From CAZAMB01 sp964501365 (lineage in GTDB: Bacteria > Planctomycetota > Phycisphaerae > UBA1845), in assembly GCA_964501365.1 (NCBI GenBank), contig CAZCST010000038.1, positions 16,580 through 80,579 of the forward strand: DNA of 64,000 nt, in the 5' to 3' direction. The notes beneath the pieces were generated by a model, which was not told where the DNA came from, did no database searches, and worked only from the letters and a program-made list of their open reading frames with translations. Shown piece by piece: positions 39,366 to 48,193 of the stretch; within the stretch, counting starts at the first letter, position 1; every line of letters begins with the position of its first letter. Position numbers and translations under genes: made by a program.

Positions 39366-40919
39366 GTGGAAGAAGGAAAGCCGACAGAGCAGACCGTCGA
39401 GTCGCAGACACGTGAGGGGGAAACCCGCCCACTCGATGGTGCTCGAGGTTCGGATGGTTCGACCCCCCTTCGGGCTCCCTTCTCGGTCGCCCTCAGCCCA
39501 CCCTTGGCAAGGGGGGAGGCTGAGCAGCACACAACTCTTGAGTGCCTCGAATCGAAATTTGCGGCCGAGCCGGTGAGGGCGAAGCCGATTGTGCCACTGC
39601 TGGATTATCAGCGTGAGGACGTGGAGTCGGCGGATCGGTACCGGTGGAACTGCTGGGCGCGGCAGACGGGCAAGAGCTTTACCAAGTCACTTCGACGCAT
39701 CTTGCGGGGCTTGAAGCGAAGGCGGAATCAAATCTTCCTATCGGCGGGGATGCGGCAGAGCCGCGAGCTGATGGAAAAGGCGCGGCAGCACTGTCAGGCA
39801 ATGAAGATCGTGTGTGATTTCCACGACAGCCCCATCTTCGCCGACCTCTCCATCAAGCAGATGGAAATCCGGCTTCCGCGCGGAGTTCGCATCATCGCCC
39901 TGCCCGCGAATCCGGAGACGGCGCGGGGGTATACCGGCGACGTATTTCTCGACGAATTCGCCATGCACAGCCACGACCGCGAAATCTGGGCGGCGATATT
40001 TCCGACTTTGCTGCGGGGCGGCGGCGAGCTGGACGTGGCCTCTACGCCGAAGGGACGCTCGAACTTGTTTTATGAACTTCGCAGCAATCCGCTGTTTGCG
40101 AAGAGTTTTCTCACGCTGCCGGGAGCGATCGCGCGAGGGCTGGATGCGGACGCCGGATTGATGCGGGCGGCCATCGGCGATGAGGAACTGTATCGTCAGG
40201 AATTCTTGTGTGAATTTCTTGATGAAGCCACGGCATTTCTGACCTATGAGCAAATTACGGCGTGCAGCGATCCCACGTTGGTCGCACATACGGCAGTCGG
40301 GCCATTGGCCTGCGACGAACGAGAACTTTTTGTGGGAGTCGATGTCGGGCGAGTCCGCGATCTCACAGTCATCTGGGTATTGGCCAAAGCGAACTACCCT
40401 CACCCTGACTCTCTCCCTGAGAGGGAGAAGGGAAATGGAAAGTCGCCTTTTCTTACGGTCGCATTGATTGAGCTGACCAATCAGACGTTTCGGACACAGT
40501 TCGAGGTTTTGCATGAGTTGCTCAACATGCGGCAGGTACGGCGGTGCTGCATCGATGCCGGTGGGATCGGGATGCAACTGGCGGAGCAACTGGTCGAGCG
40601 ATTTGGAACTCATCGCGTTGAACCCATCAATTTTACTGCGGCGTTGAAGTCGCAGCTTGCGGGAGCGCTGCGCGTCGCCGTGGAAAATCGGCGCATCGTC
40701 ATTCCGGCTGATGACCGCATTCGTAACGACTGGCACAGTGTGGAGCGCACGGTGACGGAGTCGGGACTCTTTCGACTATCCGCGCCACGGCGTGGCGGGA
40801 GCCACGCGGACCGATTCTGGGCGTCGGCGCTGGCCTTGCACGCATCGGAAAATTCCGTGGGGCCTATCGAACACTTTCATGCGAAGCCCATGCAATTCGC
40901 GCGAAAGGGAATCTGGTAA
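39366..40919 (+). CDS. Phage terminase large subunit (Mu gp28-like)
   Basis: 517 codons. The ATPase part carries CWARQTGKSFTKSL (Walker A variant), GYTGDVFLDEFAMHSHDREI (Walker B with adjacent residues) and DVASTPKGRSNLFYEL (coupling motif). The nuclease part begins FVGVDVGRVRDLTVIWVL, with later acidic residues in CCIDAGGIGMQL and GGSHADRFWASALAL. It would package DNA into heads. Two translated repeats are in frame: residues 33-52 (LRAPFSVALSPPLARGEA) before the ATPase core and about 343-356 (YPHPDSLPEREKG) in a nuclease-domain loop. The start is uncertain: the GTG at 39366 lies inside a leader-like repeat shared with 42,245. Confidence 0.85.
   Translation: MEEGKPTEQTVESQTREGETRPLDGARGSDGSTPLRAPFSVALSPPLARGEAEQHTTLECLESKFAAEPVRAKPIVPLLDYQREDVESADRYRWNCWARQTGKSFTKSLRRILRGLKRRRNQIFLSAGMRQSRELMEKARQHCQAMKIVCDFHDSPIFADLSIKQMEIRLPRGVRIIALPANPETARGYTGDVFLDEFAMHSHDREIWAAIFPTLLRGGGELDVASTPKGRSNLFYELRSNPLFAKSFLTLPGAIARGLDADAGLMRAAIGDEELYRQEFLCEFLDEATAFLTYEQITACSDPTLVAHTAVGPLACDERELFVGVDVGRVRDLTVIWVLAKANYPHPDSLPEREKGNGKSPFLTVALIELTNQTFRTQFEVLHELLNMRQVRRCCIDAGGIGMQLAEQLVERFGTHRVEPINFTAALKSQLAGALRVAVENRRIVIPADDRIRNDWHSVERTVTESGLFRLSAPRRGGSHADRFWASALALHASENSVGPIEHFHAKPMQFARKGIW
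39464..39520. repeat. Dispersed repeat, in frame near the terminase start
   Basis: 57 bases, 54 identical to 37202-37258 in the ABC exporter gene. It is read on the opposite coding strand relative to the exporter copy, so the same DNA gives two different peptides. It keeps the terminase frame. Confidence 0.85.
40395..40432. repeat. Dispersed palindromic repeat inside terminase nuclease domain
   Basis: TACCCTCACCCTGACTC followed by the stem TCTCCCTGAGAGGGAGA. Same family as 30,335 and 49,242. Frame kept. Confidence 0.8.
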
Positions 40920-40959
40920 GGAATTGTGAATGCGGAATGGGGAATGCTGAATTGAGAAC

Positions 40960-41027
40960 GTCATCCTGAGCGCAGCGAAGGATCTCTTCTCCAGGCAAGT
41001 GAGATTCTTCGCTTCGCTCAGAATGAC
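40960..41027. repeat. Long inverted repeat between terminase and portal genes
   Basis: GTCATCCTGAGCGCAGCGAA (40960 onward, 27-base arm) pairs with the arm ending TTCGCTTCGCTCAGAATGAC (to 41027); about 24 of 27 positions match, with a 14-base loop. Elements of this sequence type are dispersed in many bacterial genomes. It fills most of the 162-base gap. Confidence 0.8.
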
Positions 41028-41081
41028 AACCCTTCTTCAGAATGAGAACCATTCTCTGACATTCAGGCGAACGGAGGAATC

Positions 41082-42224
41082 ATGCAACTGTTACGACAAC
41101 TCGTGAACTCACTGCGGCGTCAACATCAACCCAAGCCCGGTCGCGTCGTCGTGCCGAGGGCGGAGGATTCGGTGCGCGATTATCCGGGGGCGGGGCTGAC
41201 GCCGTCGCGTCTGAGCGGGATCCTGCGCGAGGCCGACGACGGTTCGCTCGACACGGCGATGCAACTCTTTGAAGAGATGGAAGAGAAAGACGCGCACCTG
41301 TACTGCGTGGCGAACACGCGGCGGCTGGCGCTGACGGGGCTGCCATGGGAAGTGGTCAGCGCGACGAAGGGGCTGAGCGGAGTGGATCGGGCGGCTGCTG
41401 ATGAAGCCGCTCATTATTGCAGCGATGTGCTGCATAATTTGGATGGATTCGAGGAGGCGCTGCAGCATTTGTCGCTGGCCGTGGGGCGAAATATCGCCAT
41501 CAGTGAGATCGTGTGGGATGTGGTCGCGGGAGAATTAAGGCCGGTCGCACTGCCGCCCGTGGATTTCACGCGAATTGTCTTCGATGCGCTGGACCGGCCT
41601 CGGATTCTCACGGCCGATGAGCCGCGCGACGGAATTGAAATTGCGCCGCACAAGTTCATCGTGCATACGCCACACAGCGTTTCGGGTCATCCACAGCGCG
41701 GCGGGCTGTTGCGGGTCACGGCGATGGTTTACCTGGCGAAGAATCTGTCGCTCAAGGATTGGATGATCTATGCGGAGATTTTCGGCATGCCGGTTCGCGT
41801 GGCGCGATATGAACCGGCGGCCACGGCGGAGGAAAAGCGCGAATTGCTCAACATGCTTGAATCGCTGGGGAGCAATGCCGTGGGGCTTTTCAGTCGCGCA
41901 GTGGAATTGCAAGTGATCGATGCCAATCGCGGAGCGGCGGGCGCGCCGTATGAGCGGCTGATCGATTTTCTGAATCGGGAGATGAGCAAGGCCTGGCTGG
42001 GGCAGACGCTGACGACGGATATTGTGGGGCAGAGTGGGTCGATCGCAGCGTCGCAGGTTCACAATGAGGTTCGCAAGGAGATTCTGGCCGATGATATGCG
42101 GAAAGAAGCTCGCACGATTCGGCGCGATCTCCTGGGTCCGTTGACGCGCCTTCGTTTCGGTGAAGGCGTGCCGATTCCACACTTCGTCCGACAAACCCTC
42201 AATTCAAGCACGTCTTCACCCTGA
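41082..42224 (+). CDS. Phage portal protein (DUF935, Mu gp29-like)
   Basis: 380 residues with GGAGG five bases before the ATG. Typical DUF935 features are seen: LTPSRLSGILREADDGSLDT, AMQLFEEMEEKDAHLYCVAN, RRLALTGLPWEV, SLKDWMIYAEIFGMPVRVAR. Mu-type portals are often near 500 residues; this one ends at a short C-terminus after the clip region, so it may lack the C-terminal crown. The portal forms the dodecameric DNA gate on the head. Confidence 0.88.
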   Translation: MQLLRQLVNSLRRQHQPKPGRVVVPRAEDSVRDYPGAGLTPSRLSGILREADDGSLDTAMQLFEEMEEKDAHLYCVANTRRLALTGLPWEVVSATKGLSGVDRAAADEAAHYCSDVLHNLDGFEEALQHLSLAVGRNIAISEIVWDVVAGELRPVALPPVDFTRIVFDALDRPRILTADEPRDGIEIAPHKFIVHTPHSVSGHPQRGGLLRVTAMVYLAKNLSLKDWMIYAEIFGMPVRVARYEPAATAEEKRELLNMLESLGSNAVGLFSRAVELQVIDANRGAAGAPYERLIDFLNREMSKAWLGQTLTTDIVGQSGSIAASQVHNEVRKEILADDMRKEARTIRRDLLGPLTRLRFGEGVPIPHFVRQTLNSSTSSP

Positions 42225-42296
42225 TTTGTCTTGCAACTGAATTTGCGCGCGCCGGTCATGTTCTGTGAGTGTGAAGGAAAGAAAGGAAAGACTTTG

Positions 42297-43226
42297 ATGA
42301 CATCCAAAACCATCCATGGAAATGCGACAGAAATGCAAGCACTGGGCTCTGCGGTGCTGAGCGGTCAACCGGTTCCGGGGCGCGTCGTGATTGCACCGTG
42401 GGGACAGGTCGAGAGCGAAAAGGGTGTGTTCTTCGTCGATGACGAATCGGCGGAACTGGTCGTGCGGGCATTTGCGGAGCATGGAACCGACCTGCCCATT
42501 GACTACGAGCACCAGACACTGGGTGGGGAATTTGCATCGCCGGATGGGCGGGCGCCGGCGGCGGGCTGGATCAAGTCTTTGGCGGCCGAGCCGGGAGTGG
42601 GAATTGTCGGGCAAATCGAGTGGACGGATCAAGCGCGGGAGATGCTTGCGGCGCGAGAATACCGGTATCTGTCGCCGGTGGCGCTGATTCGCAAGAGCGA
42701 TCGCAAGCTGGTGGGGATTCATTCCGCGGCGCTGACCAACAAGCCTGCGATTGTGGCCATGGAAGCAATCGTCAATCGAACCGAAGTGTTGGGGAGCAGC
42801 ACGGTCGAGGAAGAAAGCTTCCTGTGTCAATTGCGATCGGAGCTGCAGCTCGGCGAAGAAACCGGAATGTGTGAGGTGCTGGCATCGGCCCATCAACGCT
42901 TGCGGGAGTTGCGTCGCACTGCGCGGGCGCAGATGTGCAAAGAGCGGATCGTGGAGGCGATGCGGGCCGGAAAACTCACGGTCGGACAGAGGGCCTGGGC
43001 GGAGGCGCTGATTGCGAAGGACGAAGCGCTTTTTGAAGCGTGGTATTCGTCAGCGCCGGTTGTTGTGCGACCGGGATCGATTGCCGGGCCGGTTGTGAAT
43101 GACGTTGAACGCAAAAGGGGCGGGGCTGCGACGCGAGCGCGGGCGGAATATCGGGCGAATCGGTCGTTGTCGGCGCTGACGAGTGAAGAGGCGTACGTGG
43201 CGGACGCAATGAGGATTGTCGCATGA
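42297..43226 (+). CDS. Phage head maturation protease (Mu gpI-like)
   Basis: 309 residues from ATG 42297 with AAGGAAAG upstream; the longer TTG-initiated frame from 42231 runs through a leader-like repeat and is rejected. The Mu I protease signature is clear: LPIDYEHQTLGGEFASPDGR, PAAGWIKSLAAEPGVGIVGQ, YRYLSPVALIRKSDRKLVG and IHSAALTNKPAIVAMEA. The C-terminal third is helical and scaffold-like, as in Mu where I and Z share the C-terminus. It would process the capsid during assembly. Confidence 0.88.
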   Translation: MTSKTIHGNATEMQALGSAVLSGQPVPGRVVIAPWGQVESEKGVFFVDDESAELVVRAFAEHGTDLPIDYEHQTLGGEFASPDGRAPAAGWIKSLAAEPGVGIVGQIEWTDQAREMLAAREYRYLSPVALIRKSDRKLVGIHSAALTNKPAIVAMEAIVNRTEVLGSSTVEEESFLCQLRSELQLGEETGMCEVLASAHQRLRELRRTARAQMCKERIVEAMRAGKLTVGQRAWAEALIAKDEALFEAWYSSAPVVVRPGSIAGPVVNDVERKRGGAATRARAEYRANRSLSALTSEEAYVADAMRIVA

Positions 43227-43283
43227 CGATTTTCGATTGTCGATTTTTGGGGTGAGCATGTCTTTCGAAGGGGTGAATCTGAA

Positions 43284-44048
43284 ATGGCACTGACAAAGAA
43301 CAGAGACGTTGATCACTATGTGGATCAGGAATTGCGTACGCTTGGCGTTGGCGCGGCCAAGTACATTTTCAAGGGGGCGCTTCTGGGGGTGAGCAGCTCC
43401 GGATATGCGCAGCCGCTGGTTGCGGGGGACAGATTTGCGGGCATTGCGTATGAGCAGAGCGACAACAGCGACGGCGCGAACGGTGCTGTGTCAGTGCGCG
43501 TGTACACGGAAGGAGATTTTGGGTTTCCGCTCTCCGGCGCGACGGTGGCGCATGTCGGCCGTCCGGTGTTCGCGTCGGCGGATGACACGCTGACTTTCAC
43601 CGGCGCGGGCAACTCGTATGTCGGTACGGTGCAGGAAGTTCCGGCATCGGGCGAAATCATTCTGCGCATCGACCCGCAGCGAGCGCGGATCAAGACGGTG
43701 ACGCACGCCGTCGAGGACCTTGGGGCCGGCGCGGATATTGCGGCGCGGGCGATTCACAGCTTTGAGTCTGCCGGCTGGATCGTCTCGGCGCGGGTGGTGA
43801 ATCAGGGAACTGCGTCGGGGGGCATCGACAACAGCAATACCTGCGTGGTGGCGCTGGTCACCGACGCGGGGACGGTGGTATCTGCCACGTTCAATGCCAC
43901 AAACACATTTCCGGGAACCAATGCGAAGAAAGACCTGGGATCGCTTTCCAATACTTTGGCGACGGCGGGGTACGTGATGACGCTGGCGGTCACGAACGGC
44001 GCGACGGCGAATCCTGGGCCGTTTCTCGTGGAAGTGGACTACGTCTAA
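43284..44048 (+). CDS. Probable head decoration/cement protein
   Basis: 254 residues. Residues 1-130 resemble small DUF2190-type capsid cement proteins (YIFKGALLGVSSSGYAQPLV; FAGIAYEQSDNSDGANG; VYTEGDFGFPLSG). The second half is a separate beta-rich domain (VALVTDAGTVVSATFNATNT; MTLAVTNGATANPGPFLVEV) similar in style to the small structural proteins at 46.8-48.2 kb. It sits between protease and major head protein, the usual place for decoration proteins. Confidence 0.7.
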   Translation: MALTKNRDVDHYVDQELRTLGVGAAKYIFKGALLGVSSSGYAQPLVAGDRFAGIAYEQSDNSDGANGAVSVRVYTEGDFGFPLSGATVAHVGRPVFASADDTLTFTGAGNSYVGTVQEVPASGEIILRIDPQRARIKTVTHAVEDLGAGADIAARAIHSFESAGWIVSARVVNQGTASGGIDNSNTCVVALVTDAGTVVSATFNATNTFPGTNAKKDLGSLSNTLATAGYVMTLAVTNGATANPGPFLVEVDYV

Positions 44049-44049
44049 A

Positions 44050-44160
44050 CGGATATGGCGATATGGCGAAGTGGTAATATGGTGATATGGCCGACACCTG
44101 TTAGGCACATCGCCCAATCGCCACATCACGACATCACCACATAAACCGGCGGGCTGAGCC
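44050..44160. repeat. Palindromic repeat region before the major capsid gene
   Basis: GGATATGGCGATATGGCGAAG and related words are partly complementary to the later CGCCACATCACGACATCACC segment, and a GGCGGGCTGAGCCCGCC palindrome (44145-44163) lies just before the capsid gene ribosome binding site. Similar CCATATCxCxxC words occur at 32,596-32,625. Confidence 0.55.
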
Positions 44161-44181
44161 CGCCCTACATAGGAGATAAAC

Positions 44182-45105
44182 ATGGCTGTCATCAATACAG
44201 GACTTCTTACCAAAGGATTGCGGAGTGAGTTTTTCAGCCGGTTCGAATCGGCCACAACCTACTTTCAGGATCTGGCCACTCGCATTCCATCGAACAGCGA
44301 CAGCGAGACGTACAAGTGGCTGGGCTCGCTGCCGAGGATGCGTGAGTGGGGTACGGGGCGCGTGGCGCGCGGAGTCGGTGCGGAATCGTACAGCGTGGAG
44401 AACCTGAAATACGAGTCGACGCTGGAAGTCGATCGCGACGAGATTGCGGACGACAAGACAGGACAGATTCGCATTCGCGTTGGGGAACTGGCCGCCCGGG
44501 CGGCGACGCACAAGGACTATTTGATTGCACAACTGCTACTCAATGGCGAGACGACCGGCTTCAACAGCTATGACGGCGTTTCGTTCTTCAACGATACGCA
44601 CGTGTCGGGAGCGTCCGGTTCGCAGGACAACCTGCTCACCAGCGACGCGACGACTCCGGGCGATCCGACGGTGGCCGAGTTCAAGACGGGATTGAAGAGC
44701 GCGATCGCAGCACTGCTGGGATTCAAAGACGACCAGGGCGAGCCGATGGCGATTACGGCCACGGGGCTGGTGTGCGTGGTTCCCACGACGATGTACTTGA
44801 CGGCGCTGGAGGCGGTGAGCGCGGCGTTGCTGGCGAGCACAAGCAATGTGTTGCAGGGAGCGGCGCGAGTGATTGCGTTTCCATGGCTGACGGACGCGAG
44901 CAAGTGGTATCTGCTGAAGACGGACGGAATCGTGCGGCCATTCATCTTTCAGGATCGCGAGCCGGTGGAGTTCACGGCGCTGACTGAGGAAAGCGATGAA
45001 GGCTTCCGCCGCGAGAAGTTTCTGTACGGCGTGCGTGCGCGGTATCGGCTGGCGTATGGATACTGGCAATACGCGGTGCGGATGGATTTCACCACGCCAA
45101 TTTAG
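44182..45105 (+). CDS. Major head protein (Mu gpT-like)
   Basis: 307 residues with GGAG eight bases before the ATG. The sequence is that of the Mu-like gpT family: VINTGLLTKGLRSEFFSRFE, YKWLGSLPRMREWGTGRVAR, EVDRDEIADDKTGQIRIRVG and FNDTHVSGASGSQDNLLTS. Length is as expected. An HK97-like fold is known for this family. Its presence with protease, portal and terminase shows that a complete head assembly set is kept. Confidence 0.92.
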   Translation: MAVINTGLLTKGLRSEFFSRFESATTYFQDLATRIPSNSDSETYKWLGSLPRMREWGTGRVARGVGAESYSVENLKYESTLEVDRDEIADDKTGQIRIRVGELAARAATHKDYLIAQLLLNGETTGFNSYDGVSFFNDTHVSGASGSQDNLLTSDATTPGDPTVAEFKTGLKSAIAALLGFKDDQGEPMAITATGLVCVVPTTMYLTALEAVSAALLASTSNVLQGAARVIAFPWLTDASKWYLLKTDGIVRPFIFQDREPVEFTALTEESDEGFRREKFLYGVRARYRLAYGYWQYAVRMDFTTPI

Positions 45106-45120
45106 AAATAGGGTGACGAT

Positions 45121-45252
45121 TTTCACCGCAGAGGCGCAGAGGACGCGGAGTTGCTACAACCAAACATTTTGTAGTTTACTCCTCAAGCATTGCAAGCAAT
45201 GGATGACAAATCGGCCTGAGTATCTCTGCGAACTCAGCGTCTCTGCGGTGAA
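45121..45252. repeat. MITE-like element with terminal inverted repeats
   Basis: About 132 bases bounded by TTTCACCGCAGAGGCGCAGA on the left and CTCTGCGGTGAA on the right; the outer 29 bases match in inverted orientation at about 24 positions. The inside has no frame. It fills the gap between the major capsid gene and the gp36 gene. A degenerate half-copy is at 61,813. Confidence 0.8.
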
Positions 45253-45272
45253 CCCAACATTCGGAGAACATC

Positions 45273-45707
45273 ATGGCTTACATCACCAACAGTGATATTC
45301 AGACGCGGCTGGGAAATGCGACGTACGTGCAGCTCGCGGACGATAACGGCGCCGGCGCGGCTGACACGGCCGTCGTGGACGAAGCGCGCGTCGCCGCGGA
45401 AGGCGAGTTGGACAGCTACCTGGCGGTGCGGCACTCGGTGCCAGTGGATGTCACTGCACATCCGGAACTGGCCGGGGTGTTGAAGAGCGCTGCGCTGGAC
45501 CTGGCGGAGTACCGGCTGCGACTCAGGAGGCCGCCGGTATCCGAGGATGCGCGGCGACGCCGGGATCAGACGATCGAATGGCTGCGGCTGATTGGAACCG
45601 GCACGATCGCGCTTCCTTCGATCACTGTGCCGGCGGGAAAGGGAACGGTGGCGCGGGTGAGCGGGGCGACGAGAGTGCTCAGCCGGACGGAGTTGGAAAC
45701 ACACTGA
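45273..45707 (+). CDS. Mu gp36-like head protein (DUF1320)
   Basis: 144 residues with GGAG upstream. The family signature is at the start (YITNSDIQTRLGNATYVQLA) and in EGELDSYLAVRHSVPV plus LDLAEYRLRLRRPPVSEDAR. DUF1320 proteins follow the capsid gene in Mu-like phages and are probably head-tail adaptors. Its C-terminus here is short and polar. Confidence 0.85.
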   Translation: MAYITNSDIQTRLGNATYVQLADDNGAGAADTAVVDEARVAAEGELDSYLAVRHSVPVDVTAHPELAGVLKSAALDLAEYRLRLRRPPVSEDARRRRDQTIEWLRLIGTGTIALPSITVPAGKGTVARVSGATRVLSRTELETH

Positions 45708-45746
45708 TTTGGTAATTTGGTAACGTGGTCATTGATTGGATTTGCA

Positions 45747-46229
45747 ATGCCAACTCCGGATCGTACGACAATCAGAGCTGCGGTTGACGAACTCGTAAGC
45801 AAGCTGCGGAGCAATCTTGTGGCCGACCCACCGACGGCCAGCAAACCCTTTCGCAGAATCGAGGCCGGCACGGGCGAAGTGGAGCATTTTCCCCGTCCAT
45901 TCCTTACGGTGCGGGCCGTGCGAGCAAGGGCGGCAACGGTGGTTGATGATGACAAGGTCGTCGAACTTGCCGTGGAAATGCGAATCGTGGCCGACATCGT
46001 GGGGAATGATCCGTACACAGCAGTGTATGACCAGATGGGCGCGGTGGAGGACTATCTCGATTCCATCCGCGACACGGAAATACTTGATGGCGCGGCCGGG
46101 TTCGACGAGCGCACGTGGGCGCTGGAAACATCAAAGGCGTCGGGCGGCGCGCGGGTTTCCGTTGCCACGGCACAACAAACGCTGGTGGTGAAAGTGCAAC
46201 GGGGGTTCAATCGAGCGCCCGCGCCGTGA
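45747..46229 (+). CDS. Small phage structural protein, possibly tail-terminator-like
   Basis: 160 residues from ATG 45747; an in-frame TTG at 45717 is possible, and neither start has a good ribosome binding site. An N-terminal helix (TPDRTTIRAAVDELVSKLRS) precedes a beta-alpha core (LTVRAVRARAATVVDDDKVV; YDQMGAVEDYLDSIRD). Size and position behind gp36 fit a Mu gp37-like or tail-terminator protein. No firm family assignment. Confidence 0.6.
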   Translation: MPTPDRTTIRAAVDELVSKLRSNLVADPPTASKPFRRIEAGTGEVEHFPRPFLTVRAVRARAATVVDDDKVVELAVEMRIVADIVGNDPYTAVYDQMGAVEDYLDSIRDTEILDGAAGFDERTWALETSKASGGARVSVATAQQTLVVKVQRGFNRAPAP

Positions 46230-46313
46230 TTTTTGTCACTGCTCCGTGAGCAATGAAGGAAGGCAAAGGCCACTGCTGACACAGTAGTGGCACGTGAGCA
46301 ACAGGATGTGAAC

Positions 46314-46754
46314 ATGATTTCCATTCTTGCGACGAGAGGGGCTTCGACGAAATTGCGATCATCGCCGTTTACGGAAACGGTCATTGAGGGCGTTCACAGT
46401 GTCGTGTATCGACCGGGGGTCGAGCCGATTCCGTTTGCCGGCGACGCACCCGCTGAGCCGCTTGGCGTTTATGGCCGGGGAGTGCAGCGGCTTTCGGGAG
46501 TTCTGTTTTCCTACAGCGGATCGGCGGCCGAAACGCTGCTGGGAATCACGTCGGGAATCGACTTGATCGTGCGATACCGGGCCAATGGGCAGAAGCGCAA
46601 GCGGACGCTGTCGGATGTCATCTTCGTCGGAGATGCGACGGTGACTGTGCCGGCGATGAACTCAGGGTTGGCCACGCTGGTCGGAGTTCCATTTCGCGTG
46701 CAGATTCCGCTGGGGGAGACGCTGGCCGGACATGTGACGGATGCGAGTGACTAA
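46314..46754 (+). CDS. Small phage structural protein
   Basis: 146 residues from ATG 46314 with AGGATG upstream. The sequence is beta-rich: VIEGVHSVVYRPGVEPIPFA, then RLSGVLFSYSGSAAETLLG and a late VPFRVQIPLGETLAGHV. No membrane segment. I do not recognise a family; position suggests a connector or tail-tube-adjacent part. Confidence 0.55.
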   Translation: MISILATRGASTKLRSSPFTETVIEGVHSVVYRPGVEPIPFAGDAPAEPLGVYGRGVQRLSGVLFSYSGSAAETLLGITSGIDLIVRYRANGQKRKRTLSDVIFVGDATVTVPAMNSGLATLVGVPFRVQIPLGETLAGHVTDASD

Positions 46755-46830
46755 TTCGGATTTCGGAATGGTGAATGCTGAATTCCATTGATTCTTGCAT
46801 TCAGCATTTCCAATTGAAGAGGACGGCGAT
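46755..46830. repeat. Short inverted repeat in head-module gap
   Basis: GAATGCTGAATTCCATTG and the following TTGCATTCAGCATTTCC form an imperfect stem (46769-46812). Similar GAATGCTGAATT words occur at 40,942 in another gap of this module. Confidence 0.5.
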
Positions 46831-47274
46831 ATGCCACGAGACTCAACCATTGTCGGCGCGGCGGAAGCGGTGCTGGCCGAGCAGAACTCGGAGTTGAATG
46901 CGACGCGGGCGCGGCAACTGCTCGCCGTCGGTGCGAAGGCGGCCACCGGGACCGGCCATATTGACGCCACGTTTTCGCTCGACGTGCGGTTCCGGCTGGT
47001 GTTCGTGCGGTGCCATTTCACGGGGGCAACCGGATTGATGCCGCTGGCGCTGAGCCTGGATTCCAACAGAGGCAGTGCCCACGACGCGGTGTTGTTCACG
47101 GTAACCAAGGCGGGAGTCGGGCGCGACGTGAATTTGCGCATCGGGTCGGAGGAGAGCCTGGACCCGTCGTCGTGGACGTTTCAGCCGGGCGATGCGGTTC
47201 GCGTGCAATGGACCAATCCGAGCGTGGGGAGTGTCACGTGGGGATTGGAAGTGGGGCTGGCGATGGCGTCGTAA
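46831..47274 (+). CDS. Small phage structural protein (beta-rich)
   Basis: 147 residues from ATG 46831 with GAGGA about ten bases upstream; the longer frame start is not supported. N-terminal helix (DSTIVGAAEAVLAEQNSEL), then strands FSLDVRFRLVFVRCHFTGAT, LMPLALSLDSNRGSAHDAVL and DAVRVQWTNPSVGSVTWGLE. It resembles a jelly-roll virion protein. No family name. Confidence 0.55.
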   Translation: MPRDSTIVGAAEAVLAEQNSELNATRARQLLAVGAKAATGTGHIDATFSLDVRFRLVFVRCHFTGATGLMPLALSLDSNRGSAHDAVLFTVTKAGVGRDVNLRIGSEESLDPSSWTFQPGDAVRVQWTNPSVGSVTWGLEVGLAMAS

Positions 47275-47320
47275 CGCCAATTCAAAATTCGAAGTTCAAA
47301 GTTCGAAAAAAGGGGCAAGC

Positions 47321-47695
47321 ATGCCGCTGACAGACACATCGGACAGCATGGTTCCGCAGAACACGGCCGTCGCGAGGATTCTTTACATCGAGAGTCCCAC
47401 GGCGGGGGATTCGTTTCCCATTGGGTATGTGCCGGATGCGGCGACGCTGGTTTCGGTGCGCGCGGTGACGGACGCGGGCACGGTGGATTTCAACATCGAG
47501 AAGCGGAGCAAGCTGACGCCGGATGTAGCCGGCACGGACGTATGGAGCGCGGACAAGCAGGCGACAGCGAGCGGACTGGAGCAGAACAGTTTTGATTCGG
47601 CTGCGATCGGGGCGGATTCGTGGCTGCATTTTGCGGCGAGCGCGGCGGCCGGTGCGGCGCAGTTGTGGGTGAGTGTGGAGTACACGGTGGATTAG
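47321..47695 (+). CDS. Small phage structural protein
   Basis: 124 residues from ATG 47321, ten bases after an AAAGGGG-like site. Strands include VARILYIESPTAGDSFPIGY, TLVSVRAVTDAGTVDFNIEK and LWVSVEYTVD. The start and end recall the C-terminal domain of the decoration protein at 43,284. The 46-base gap before it consists of TTCAAAATTCGAAGTTCAAA-type repeats. Confidence 0.55.
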   Translation: MPLTDTSDSMVPQNTAVARILYIESPTAGDSFPIGYVPDAATLVSVRAVTDAGTVDFNIEKRSKLTPDVAGTDVWSADKQATASGLEQNSFDSAAIGADSWLHFAASAAAGAAQLWVSVEYTVD

Positions 47696-47725
47696 GAGAG
47701 GCAACAAGACAAAAAGGGGTGAAGT

Positions 47726-48193
47726 ATGCCAAATGAAATCAAGGACAAGCTGGGGACGAGCACGGCGCTGACGATTACGCTGGCCAGCCTGGCCGATGCG
47801 GCGGGGCGGCAGTCGACGATTGTGGACAACACCGCGAATCGGTTTTCGGAAGTCATTGTTTTTCTGAAAATTAAGATGGGGGCGAGCGCGCCCAATGCCA
47901 ACAGCATCGTCGAAGTGTATCTGATTCGCGACGACAACGACGGAACGAACCATCGCAGCGACGGGGCGGGAGCCAGCGATGCGGCCCTGACACCATTGAA
48001 TGCACAATTGATCGGAGCGATGCGAAACAAGGCGTCGCCCGCCGGCGGAGATTTGCTTTATGGAGAATTTCTCGTGCATCGACCGGGGCACAAGTGGGGA
48101 ATCGCCGTCGTAAATCGCACGGGGCAGGCGTTTGATTCGACAGGCGGAAATCACTGGGCGCGATATATGGGGGTCAATCAGGAAATCCAATGA
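47726..48193 (+). CDS. Small phage structural protein
   Basis: 155 residues with AGGGG upstream. N-terminal LGTSTALTITLASLADAAGR, central FSEVIVFLKIKMGASAPNAN and SIVEVYLIRDDNDGTNHRSD, C-terminal RPGHKWGIAVVNRTGQAFDS. Beta-rich with no signal peptide. It ends in an ATGA overlap with the LamG-like gene, so the two are probably made together as parts of one surface structure. Confidence 0.55.
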   Translation: MPNEIKDKLGTSTALTITLASLADAAGRQSTIVDNTANRFSEVIVFLKIKMGASAPNANSIVEVYLIRDDNDGTNHRSDGAGASDAALTPLNAQLIGAMRNKASPAGGDLLYGEFLVHRPGHKWGIAVVNRTGQAFDSTGGNHWARYMGVNQEIQ

